A stretch of DNA of 28,936 nt from contig CAZYPK010000053.1 in NCBI GenBank assembly GCA_964649195.1, positions 1-28,936 of the forward strand. Reading direction: 5' to 3'. The DNA comes from JTS-RE9 sp964649195 (GTDB taxonomy: Bacteria > Planctomycetota > Phycisphaerae > Phycisphaerales > Phycisphaeraceae). Numbering within the stretch: position 1 is the stretch's first letter; the number at the start of each line of letters is the position of its first letter. A program made the translations under genes and the position numbers. Positions 1 to 9,500 of the stretch are shown piece by piece. The notes below the pieces were generated by a model. It saw only the letters and a program-made list of their open reading frames with translations, was not told where the DNA came from and did no database searches.

Positions 1-1
1 C

Positions 2-3000
2 ATGAGTCGGCCAACCACACCCGACACCCGACACCCGACACCCGACACCCGCTCCCCCGCCCCCCCTTCGCCTTCCCGAGGCCACGCCTTGAACACGAAT
101 CCCCCCACATCACAGCCATCGCCGCACCTGTCGCAGGCCCTGGCGATCACGCAGCAATCCATCCTCGCGTTGCAGCGCACGCAGGAGCAGATGGCGCAGC
201 TGCATCGTCAATACCTCGAAGGCCAGGAAGTCGCCCAGCGCACCATGGCGCAGCTCATCGAACAGCAAAGCCAATTGCTCGCCGCCTCGGTGACCGCACC
301 GATCGCGCCTGTACCCCAGCCGCTTGCGGCTTCGCTCCCCATCCCCATCCCCATCACCCCCCCCGCACCCTGCATCCCTCTCGTCACCGCACCCGTTGCC
401 GCACCTGTCACTCCTGCGCAAGACATCGGGGCGACACGCCCCGGCTCGCAAATCTCCTCCATCCTCCTGGCCATTGTCGCGGACAAGACCGGCTACCCCG
501 CCCAGATGCTCGAACTGACCATGACCCTCGACGGCGACCTGGGCATCGACTCCATCAAGCGCGTCGAAATTCTCTCCGCGCTTCAGGAGCGTCTGCCCGA
601 TGCCCCGGTCGTCAAACCCGAAGACCTGGGCACGCTCCAGACGCTCGGACAAATCGTTGACTTCCTCGGAAGGCACGTCCCCGGTAAAAGCACGGAGGCA
701 CGAAGGCACGAAGGGAAAGACCAATCCGAAATCTCAAATCCGAAATCCGAAATCCCAAATCCGACATCCGACATCCCCTCCATCCTCCTGGCCATTGTCG
801 CGGACAAGACCGGCTACCCCGCCCAGATGCTCGAACTGACCATGACCCTCGACGGCGACCTGGGCATCGACTCCATCAAGCGAGTCGAAATTCTCTCCGC
901 CTTGCAGGAAAAACTGCCCGATGCCCCCATCGTGAAACCCGAAGACCTGGGCACATTGCAGACACTGGGACAGATCGTTGACTTCCTCGGAAGGCACGAA
1001 GGCACGGAGGCACGAAGGCACGAAGGGAAAAAACAATCCGAAATCTCAAATCTCAAATCCGAAATCCGAAATCCCAAATCCGAAATCGAAACCTCCCAAC
1101 CGCGGAGGTTGCTTCGGCAATGCCTCACCCTCACTCCGTTGACAAATTCCGCTTCGCGCAAACGGCTGCGCCTGCCTTCGCACACGCCGGTCTGGATCAC
1201 CGATGATGGCGATGGCCTGGCCGCCCATCTCAAGGCGGCGCTGGAGGAGCAGAACATCGAAGCGGTCATCGTGCCGCTCGACGCCGATCCCAAGGCGCAA
1301 CCCGTGGCCGGCCTGATCGTGCTCTCACCGGCACAGATCGATGACGCTTTTATTCTCGACGCCTTCAAACTCATTCAGCGCACCGGCCCGGCCCTGCGCC
1401 AGGCTCATGCCGCCACCGGTCAGCATGTGCTGCTCACCGCCATCACCCACCTGGGCGGCGGCTTCGGGTTGTCACGTGACGATGACGCCGCCATGCAGCC
1501 GCTCACCGCGGCGCTGGCGGGCATCGTCAAGACGGCATCGCACGAGTGGCCGCAGGTGGCCTGCAAGGTGATCGACATCGAGCAGCCGATCCGCCACAAG
1601 AGCGAACTCTCCGAGGATCTGGTCGATGAACTGCTGCGCGAAGGACCGCTCGAAGTGGGCATGACTTCGCAGGGCAGGATGATGACACAGCTTCAGACGA
1701 TCGCGCCGGATGAAGCGGCCATCGTCGGGACTTCGCCGATCGCGCCCGGGGATGTCATCGTCATCACCGGCGGGGCGCGCGGCGTCACCGCGCAGGCCGC
1801 CATCGCCATCGCCCGGCGCTATCGCTGCAATCTTCTTCTGCTTGGCCGCAGCGAACCGCCGACCGCCGAACCCGACTGGCTGCGCGATCTGCACGATGAA
1901 GGCGCCGTCAAGAAGGCCCTCGCCTCGCGCCTGAAACCCGCCACGCCCAAGGCCATCGAACAGGCCTGTCGCAAAGCGCTGGCCAACCGCGAAGTGCTCG
2001 CCACGCTCACCGCCATCGAATCAGCCGGCGGCAAGGCAACCTACGCAAGCGTCGATGTGCGCGATGCGTCGCAGGTCGCCGCCGCCATCGGCGACGCACG
2101 CAGGACGCAAGGGCCGATCCGAGGCATCATCCACGGCGCAGGCGTTCTTGCCGACCGGCTGATCGAAGACAAAACCGAGGATCAATTTACATCGGTTTTC
2201 AGCGTGAAAATCGATGGTTTCCGCGCCCTGCTCGCCGCGACGACAAACGATGACCTGCGCACCATCGCGGCCTTCTCCTCCTCCACCGCCCGCTTCGGCC
2301 GGCGGGGCCAGGTCGATTACGCCGCCGCCAACGAGGCGCTCAACAAGATGTCGCAGCGGCAGGCGAAAGCGCGGAAGAACTGCCGGGTGCTGAGCATCAA
2401 CTGGGGCCCGTGGGATGGCGGCATGGTCACGCCTGCGCTCAAAAAAGTCTTTGCCGGCGAAGGCGTGGGGGTCATCGGCCTGGAGGATGGCGCTAACTAT
2501 CTCGCCGATGAAATCGCCACACCGGCCGGCGGTTCGGTGGAGATTGTCATTCTTGGCGAAGTTCCAGGTTCCATGTTCCATGTTCCAAGTGCGGCGGAAC
2601 CGGCGGTGTCAACCCGGAACCCGGAACCCGAAACTCGGAACTCATTCTCCCTGACCTTCGAGCGCGAAGTGAGTCTCGACGCCATGCCGATGCTTCGTTC
2701 GCATGTCATCGGCGGCAAGGCGGTGCTGCCGATGGCGCTGATGATCGAATGGCTGGCGCACGGCGCGATCCACGGCAACCCGGGCCTCGCCTTTGCCGGC
2801 GTGAACGATCTGCGCGTCTTCAAGGGTGTCAAAGTGGATGGCGATGGCGCTGCGGCGCTCTCCATCTTTGCAGGCGTGCCAGTCACGCAAGACAACGACC
2901 TGCTCGTGCCGGTGGAACTGCGCAGCGGCCCCGCGCTGCACGCCAGGGCTTCGATTCTTCTGAGCGCTTTGCCCGCGCGCGGTGAAGCGAAACTCGCCAC

Positions 3001-3490
3001 GACTTCCACTTCCGCATCACTGCCCTTAAAACCTTATGAAGACGGCACGCTGTTCCACGGCGGCGATCTGCGGGCCATTGGAAACATTACCGCCTGTGAT
3101 GCCCGGACCATTGAGGCGCAGATGAACGCCGCCCCGCAACCCTCGGCCTGGATGAAGCAGCCGATCCGCTCCGCCTGGCTGGCGGACCCGATGGCGCTCG
3201 ATGGCGCGTTTCAACTGATGATCGTCTGGTGCGCCCGGCAGCTTGGCCACTGCTCGCTGCCGACGGGCCTGAAAAACTACCGGCAATTCATGAAACGCTT
3301 CCCCGCCCAGGGCACGCGCGTGATCAGCCGGATCACACGGCACACCGCGCACGAAGCGATGGCGGACATCGAGTTCCTCGATGCCACCGGCCAACTTGTC
3401 GCCCGCATCGAAGGCTACTCGTGCGTCATCGATGACTCGCTGCGCGAAGCCTTCACCCGCAACCGGATCGAAGCCGGCGCGATCGTCTAA
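2..3490 (+). CDS. Pfa-like polyunsaturated lipid synthase, ACP-ACP-KR-DH part (5' end probably outside window)
   Basis: Iterative type I fatty acid/polyketide synthase subunit resembling the C-terminal half of PfaA (myxobacterial Pfa2). An ATG lies at position 2, but residues about 45-95 look like the Gln-rich linker that follows the acyltransferase in PfaA proteins, so KS and AT domains probably lie upstream. Visible in order: ACP1 (about 150-226, GIDSIKR, phosphopantetheine Ser184), ACP2 (about 257-333, Ser291), a pseudo-KR region (about 390-560), KR (from about 584; GGARGV nucleotide loop, Ser759-761, Tyr773 in VDYAAANEALN), and a PKS-type DH (about 885-1155; His901 in HVIGGKAVLP, Asp1067 in LDGAFQ). 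The linkers after ACP1, after ACP2 and between KR and DH are translated short tandem repeats. Ends in TAA 41 bases before the next synthase gene. The domain calls are strong; the product chain is unknown. Confidence 0.88.
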   Translation: MSRPTTPDTRHPTPDTRSPAPPSPSRGHALNTNPPTSQPSPHLSQALAITQQSILALQRTQEQMAQLHRQYLEGQEVAQRTMAQLIEQQSQLLAASVTAPIAPVPQPLAASLPIPIPITPPAPCIPLVTAPVAAPVTPAQDIGATRPGSQISSILLAIVADKTGYPAQMLELTMTLDGDLGIDSIKRVEILSALQERLPDAPVVKPEDLGTLQTLGQIVDFLGRHVPGKSTEARRHEGKDQSEISNPKSEIPNPTSDIPSILLAIVADKTGYPAQMLELTMTLDGDLGIDSIKRVEILSALQEKLPDAPIVKPEDLGTLQTLGQIVDFLGRHEGTEARRHEGKKQSEISNLKSEIRNPKSEIETSQPRRLLRQCLTLTPLTNSASRKRLRLPSHTPVWITDDGDGLAAHLKAALEEQNIEAVIVPLDADPKAQPVAGLIVLSPAQIDDAFILDAFKLIQRTGPALRQAHAATGQHVLLTAITHLGGGFGLSRDDDAAMQPLTAALAGIVKTASHEWPQVACKVIDIEQPIRHKSELSEDLVDELLREGPLEVGMTSQGRMMTQLQTIAPDEAAIVGTSPIAPGDVIVITGGARGVTAQAAIAIARRYRCNLLLLGRSEPPTAEPDWLRDLHDEGAVKKALASRLKPATPKAIEQACRKALANREVLATLTAIESAGGKATYASVDVRDASQVAAAIGDARRTQGPIRGIIHGAGVLADRLIEDKTEDQFTSVFSVKIDGFRALLAATTNDDLRTIAAFSSSTARFGRRGQVDYAAANEALNKMSQRQAKARKNCRVLSINWGPWDGGMVTPALKKVFAGEGVGVIGLEDGANYLADEIATPAGGSVEIVILGEVPGSMFHVPSAAEPAVSTRNPEPETRNSFSLTFEREVSLDAMPMLRSHVIGGKAVLPMALMIEWLAHGAIHGNPGLAFAGVNDLRVFKGVKVDGDGAAALSIFAGVPVTQDNDLLVPVELRSGPALHARASILLSALPARGEAKLATTSTSASLPLKPYEDGTLFHGGDLRAIGNITACDARTIEAQMNAAPQPSAWMKQPIRSAWLADPMALDGAFQLMIVWCARQLGHCSLPTGLKNYRQFMKRFPAQGTRVISRITRHTAHEAMADIEFLDATGQLVARIEGYSCVIDDSLREAFTRNRIEAGAIV
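17..51 (+). repeat. ACACCCG heptamer array, five copies, in frame
   Basis: Five perfect tandem copies of ACACCCG. Three units equal 21 bases, so the reading gives the 7-residue period HPTPDTR. It lies in the open frame of the first synthase gene and recurs in the second gene at 9046-9073 and 10031-10058, and inverted at 9953-9980. Confidence 0.9.
319..330. repeat. GCCGCNNGCGGC palindrome family (representative copy)
   Basis: The 12-base palindrome GCCGC(A/G)AGCGGC or its complement, usually next to GCGAA, occurs at 319-330, 4983-4994, 5790-5801, 6099-6110, 6822-6833, 7599-7610, 12053-12064, 14549-14560 and 23847-23858, with a variant at 15068-15083. Seven of these regular copies are inside coding sequence; the five in the second synthase gene are all read in the same frame, giving (T/K)P(Q/R)AA. 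Confidence 0.85.
690..776 (+). repeat. GCACGAAG octamer plus GAAATCC heptamer array forming the ACP1-ACP2 linker
   Basis: Three GCACGRAG units (690-713) are followed by seven to eight degenerate heptamers of the GAAATCC type (about 723-776). The stretch reads through in frame as a polar linker (EARRHEGK, then SEISNPKSEIPNP) directly between ACP1 and ACP2. The same composition occurs after ACP2. Confidence 0.88.
994..1089 (+). repeat. GCACGAAG octamer plus GAAATCC heptamer array after ACP2
   Basis: Four GCACGRAG units (994-1025) then a GAAATCC-type array (about 1035-1089), translated as EGTEARRHEGK and KSEIRNPKSEIE. Near-copy of the linker after ACP1, so the ACP and its repeat linker probably duplicated as one unit. 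Confidence 0.88.
2561..2643 (+). repeat. GTTCCAT and GGAACYC heptamer arrays between KR and DH
   Basis: Four GTTCCAN heptamers (2561-2588) and four GGAACCC/GGAACTC heptamers (2616-2643) flank a 27-base spacer and are translated in frame. They sit in the KR-DH linker of the first synthase gene; the second array matches 9008-9035 and the gatC-gatA spacer. Confidence 0.88.
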
Positions 3491-3512
3491 CAGAGAAAAT
3501 AGTGTGAACCAA

Positions 3513-3538
3513 AGCCCACCCACTCCCGTGGGTGGGCT
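3513..3538 (+). promoter_or_regulatory. Perfect hairpin over the start of the second synthase gene
   Basis: An 11-base-pair perfect stem (AGCCCACCCAC / GTGGGTGGGCT) with a TCCC loop covers the GTG at 3532 and the space where a ribosome site would lie. No Shine-Dalgarno motif is visible. There is no run of T, so it does not look like a terminator. It could limit initiation or couple it to translation of the upstream gene, which ends 22 bases earlier; it could also be another dispersed palindrome that landed here. Confidence 0.6.
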
Positions 3539-6500
3539 GCTCCGACAAACCTGTGTCTGACCCCCTGAACATCGCGATCGTCTCGAAAGCGGGCATCTTC
3601 CCCGGCGCCGCGAATCTCGCCGCGTTCTGGAAGAACATTCTCGCGGGCCATTCGGCGGCGCGCCGTGCGCCTGCCGGTCGCTGGCCGATTCCCGCCGATG
3701 AAGTGCATGATCCGCAAGGCGGCCCGGACCGCACGCTCAGCGCCAAGGCTTGTTTCATCGAGAATTTTCAGTTCGATGCCTCACGCTTCGAGGTGAATCA
3801 GGCCACGCGCGATCGACTGGCGAGACTCGATCCGATGTTCCACCTGCTGCTGCACGCAGGCAAGGATGCGTGGGATCGTGCGAAGACTGTCGCGGTGGAT
3901 CGCCGTCGCGTCGGCATCATCATCGGCAACATCGCGCTGCCCACCGATGCCTCCAGCGCCCTGGCGGATGAGATTCTGGGCGAAGCGTTGGATGATGCGC
4001 TGAAACGGAACAACGAGTCCGCGGCGATTTCGCTGCGCCGCTCGCCTTCATCCAAAACAAAAACCGATCCGCTCAACCGCTACGTTGCCGGGCTTCCTGC
4101 GGGTGTGCTCGCAAAAACGCTCAACCTTGGCGGCTCCACTTTCACGCTTGATGCCGCGTGCGCCTCCTCGCTTTATGCGATCAAGCTGGCGTGCGATGAA
4201 CTGACCGGCGGCCGCGCCGATGCGATGCTTGCCGGCGGTTTGTCCCGGCCTGATTCGCTTTACACCCAGATGGGTTTCAGTCAGCTCAAGGCGCTTTCGC
4301 CGACCGGCCGCTGCGCTCCGTTTGATGCGAAGGCGGATGGCCTGGTCGTCGGCGAAGGGTGCGGCATGTTCGTGCTCAAGCGGCTCGATGACGCCCTGCG
4401 CGACGGTGATGAGATTCACGCGGTCATTCGTGGCATCGGCCTGTCCAACGACATCGGCGGCAACCTCATGCTGCCCGATTCCGAGGGTCAGCTTCGCGCC
4501 ATGCGGGCGGCTTATGAACAGGCGGGCTGGTCGCCGGTTGATGTTGATCTGATTGAATGTCACGGCACCGGCACGCCGACGGGTGATGCGGTGGAAGTGA
4601 ACAGTCTCGCGCAGCTGCGCGGCTCGAATCCATCGCATCATGCCGTGATGGGTTCGGTCAAGAGCAACGTGGGGCACCTGCTCACGGGCGCCGGCGCTGC
4701 GGGACTGATGAAGGTGATCATGGCGATGCGCGAAGGCGTGCTGCCGCCGACGGCTTCGTTTGCCCGCGGCGCGAAGGATGATGTGATGCGCGGGGCGGGA
4801 TTGGAAGTGTTGACGCAGCCGCGCGAATGGAAACGGCGCGGTGAGTCGCAGCCGAGGCGGGCGGCGATCAGTGCGTTCGGGTTTGGCGGGATCAATGCGC
4901 ATGTGCTGGTGGAGGAGTTTGATGCGAAGGTGAATGGCCAACGCGCGATGAGTCCAGGGATTCGTTCCGATGACGGTGCTACGCCGCGAGCGGCGATTGT
5001 GATTGTGGGAATGGATGTTCGCGTGGGGCCTTGGGATTCGCCGGATTCTTTTGCCAGACGGACGATTCTGAATGAGGATCATCGTGAGCCGGAGCAGCCG
5101 CGCCATTGGTGGGGGCATGCGAAAGCGGCTGATTTCAAGGGGTATTTCATCAATGAAGTGACGGCGCCCATCGGGCGCTTTGCGATTCCGCCTGCGGAAC
5201 TGCGCGACATGCTGCCTCAGCAACTGCTGATGCTGCAGACGGCGGCAAATGCGGTGGCGCAAGCGAAGCTTGAGGGCGCGGGGCGGAGGCTTGAGCGCAC
5301 GGGCGTGTTCATTGGCATCGGGTTGGATCTTAATACGACGAACTTTCACTTCCGCTGGTCGATGCGCGATGAGGTGCGCGATGCGGTGCATCCGCCGTTG
5401 ACCGCCAATCGCACGATGGGTGCGCTGGGCGGCATCGTCGCCAGTCGTGTGGCCCGCGCGTTTCATGTGGGCGGCCCCAGCTACACAATCTCCGCAGAAG
5501 AAGCATCAGGCCATCAGGCGCTGGGCGTTGCAGTAAAAGCTTTGCAGCAACGCGAGATTGACTCGGCGATTGTCGGGGCGGTCGATCTGGCCGGTGATGT
5601 GCGGGCGGCGATCTGCGAACGGGAATGCGGAAGATCAGCGCCCGATCAGGCGATCAGCGATGGTGCGGTCGCGTTTGTGCTCAAGCGACATGAGGATGCG
5701 GTGCGCGACGGGGATCGGATTTATGCGGTGATTTCAGAGGTATCGGGCACTGGGGGTATGGTCGATATTTTTCGCGCTGATGACGCCACGCCGCAAGCGG
5801 CGGAAGAGGTTGAACTCGTGGATTCAAGCGCGCGGGTCAGCGAGCGCGTGGGTCAATGCGGCGCTGCAACAGGACTGATGGCCGTGGCGCGGGCGGCGCT
5901 TTGTCTGCATCACGATCTGCTGCCTGCGGGTGATGGGCCTGCGCGGTTCTGGCTGCGCGACCGGACCCATGGCCCTCGGCGGGCGGTGGTGAGCGCGGCG
6001 AGTGTGGATGGGAATGTTTCGCATGTGGTGCTCGAGGAGGCGCACAAGGCGGCGCGTGGGTTGTTGAGCGATGTTTCGTTGCCTGCGCTCGGAGCGAAGC
6101 CGCGAGCGGCGGGGAAGGTGGCGTTTGTTTATCCCGGTGCGGGGAATCAGTACCTGGGAATGGGGCGGGCGCTGGGGGTGCGCTGGCCGCAGGTGATGCG
6201 CGGGCAGGATGCGGAGAATGATCGGCTGTTTTCGCAGTTCGCTCATGGGCGGTTCTGGTCCGCATCATCGCTGCGCGAGATCAGTCACAGCGATGTGATC
6301 TTCGGGCAGGTCTGTCTGGGCACGATCGTGACGGATGTGCTGGCGCGGTTTGGCGTGCAGCCTGATGCGGTGATCGGGTACAGCCTGGGCGAGACGACAT
6401 CGCTGTTTTCGACGCGCTGGTGGCCGGCGGAAACCTGCCGGGATGAGATGCTTAGACGGATGGAGAATTCGACGCTTTTCACCTCGGATCTGACGGGTTC

Positions 6501-9500
6501 CTGCGATGCGGTCCGCAAGGCGTGGGGGCTTGGCGATGGTGAAAAGGTGGACTGGCTGATCGGTGTGATTCGCTGCGGGCGTGAGAAAGCGGCGGCGGCG
6601 GTGCGCGGGCGAAAGCGCGTGTATCTGCTGCTGGTCAATACGCCGGGCGAGTGTGTGATTGGCGGGGATCGTGGTGCGGTGATGGAACTGGCGGGCGAGC
6701 TTCGCTGCGCGGTGCATCCGGTGGAGGGGGTGACGACGGTACACTGCGAGGTGATTGAGCCGGTGCGGGAGAGGTATCGGGAGCTGCATCTGCATGAGGT
6801 CGCGGGGCGGAACGGAGCGAAGCCGCGAGCGGCGGTTTACAGCAGTGCGTGGGCGAAGGCTTATGAGGTGACGCGCGAGTCGGCGGCGGATTCGATCATG
6901 GCGCAGGCCGGGGCGATGGTGGATTTTTCGCGGGTGATCGAGGCGGCGTATGCGGATGGGGTGCGCGTGTTTGCGGAGGTGGGGCCTGGCGAATCGTGTA
7001 CGCGGATGATCCGCGAGATTCTGGGCGAGCGCGAACACGAAGCGATGGCGGTCTGCGTGGAGGGGGAGGATGAGGTGGCGAACGTGCTGCGAACGGTGGC
7101 GCGATTGCAGGAACTTGGGGTGAAGGTGCGCGAGGCGGAGGAAGAGAAGGCGCCTGTTGAAATGAAAGAGACGCGGCCGATGGTGCGCGTGAAGGTGGGG
7201 CGCGAGGCGGTTGATGTGAGTGAGATCAAACGTGCTGCGGTGACGTGCATTGATGTTCCGCAAACAGTGGGTGTCGATCCGATTGATGAGGCGCGGGCGT
7301 TGCAACAGCACGAACCATACGCGGCGGCTTCGGTGATGGAGCCTGTTGCATCCCGTGTGAGTGTTGCGGCGGATTCATCGCTTGCGGCGCAGTGGTCGCC
7401 TTTGGTGGAACAGATGGCGGAAGCACAGGTGGCGCAGGCGGCGGCGCAGGAAACTTTTTTGCGCGCGTCGCGGCGGATGATGGATTCGATGGCGCGGGTG
7501 ATGCGGTTTCAGGGGGAGCTGTTGCGCGGCGGGGGCGGGGGCGTTGGTGATTGTGAAATTCCCTTTGATCAGGGGGATTTTGCGTTGGTCGTTGCGAAGC
7601 CGCAAGCGGCATTTGATCGGGCGATGTGTATGGAGTTCGCCATCGGTTCCATCGGGCGCGTGCTTGGGCCGCGGTTTGCGCCGATTGATGCGCATCGAAC
7701 GCGGGTGCGTCTGCCTGATGAGCCGCTGATGCTTTGCGATCGCATCGTGGAGGTCGAAGGCGAGCCGGGGTCGATGACGCATGGCCGGTGCGTGACGGAG
7801 CACGACATTCTTCCGGGGGCGTGGTACCTCGACTGTGGCCGGATACCCACGTGCATCGCGGTGGAAGCGGGGCAGGCCGATCTTTTTCTGAGCGGTTATC
7901 TGGGCATCGATTTCATCACGAAAGGTCTGGCGGTTTATCGTCTGCTCGATGCGGTGGTCACGTTTCACGGGCCGCTGCCTCATGAAGGGCAGGTCATCCG
8001 CTACGACATCCGCATCAACGAATTCTTTCGGCAGGGCGACACGCATCTCTTCCGTTTCGAGTTCGATGCGACCGTCGATGGCGCGCCGGTTCTCACCATG
8101 CGAAAAGGCTGTGCGGGGTTTTTCACCGAAGCGGAACTGGCGGCGGGACAGGGCATCGTGCTCACATCGATCGACAAGCGCGAGCAGGAAGGGGTGGTGA
8201 CGGGCGGGTGGAGGTGGCTGGCGGGGGAAAAGCAGGAAAACAGGAAAACAGGAAAGCAGGAAATTGGGATCGAAAAATCCGAAATCCGAAATCCGAAATC
8301 CGAAATCGAATCCTACTCCGATGCACAGATCGACGCCCTTCGCCGCGGCGATGCGCGCAGTCTCGTCGATTGCTTTGGCGAGGCGTTCGCGGGTCTCGCG
8401 CTCAAGCATCCTGTGGGGCTGCCTGGCGGCGGTGACGGGCCGGATGGCCGGATGAAGCTGGTGCATCGCGTGCTTTCGCTTGATCCTTCCGCAGGTCGTT
8501 TTGGCCTCGGGCAAATCGTCGGCGAGGCGGACATTCATCCCGATGACTGGTTTCTGACCTGTCACTTCTCCGATGACCGCGTGATGCCCGGCACGCTGAT
8601 GTATGAATGCTGCCTGCACACGCTGCGGATTTATCTGCTTCGCATGGGCTGGGTCGGCGAGCGCGGCTCGGTGGTCTATGAACCGATTCCGGAGGTGCCC
8701 GGGCAGCTCAAATGCCGGGGACAGGTGAATGAGACGACGAAGAAGGTGCGGTACGAAATCACGGTGAAGGAGATCGGGTACGGAAGAAGTGGAGGGGAAG
8801 AGGCACGAAGGCACGAAGGGGAGGCGGACACGACGCCTTATGTCATCGCCGATGCGCTGATGTATGCCGACGGGCGGGCGGTGGTGCAGATGAACAACAT
8901 GTCGCTGCGATTGACGGGGCTGACGCGCGAAGGGTTGGAGGCGATGTGGGAGGATGCGGAAAAGCAGGAAAACAGGAAAGCAGGAAAGCAGGAAATTCAA
9001 ACCACTCGGAACTCGGAACTCGAAACTCGGAACTCTTCCCACCCGACACCCGACACCCGACACCCGACACCCGCTTCCCGTCCCGCTCTCTTCGATTACG
9101 CCTCGATCCTCGCCTTTTCCGCGGGCAATCCGTCCGAGGCCTTCGGCGAGCGGTACAAGGTGTTCGACAAACAGCGCAAGATCGCCCGGCTGCCGCGCCC
9201 GCCGTTTCAGTTTCTGGATCGCATCGTTTCCATTGAGAACTGCGAGCAGTGGAAGCTTGCCGCCGGCGGTGTGATCGAAGCGGAATATGATGTGCCTGCG
9301 GATGCGTGGTATTTCGCCAGCAATCGCCAGCGCGAGATGCCCTTTGCCGTGCTGCTCGAAACCGCATTGCAACCGTGCGGCTGGCTCGCGGCCTACCTCG
9401 GCTCGGCGCTCACCAGCGAGACCGACCTGCGCTTCCGCAACCTCGGCGGCAGCGCGACGCAATTCCTCCCCGTCACTCCCGACATTGGCACGCTGACGAC

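Noticed and set aside
8965..9073. Repeat blocks as a CRISPR array
   Set aside because: Units are 7-8 bases in direct tandem without spacers; no cas genes nearby.
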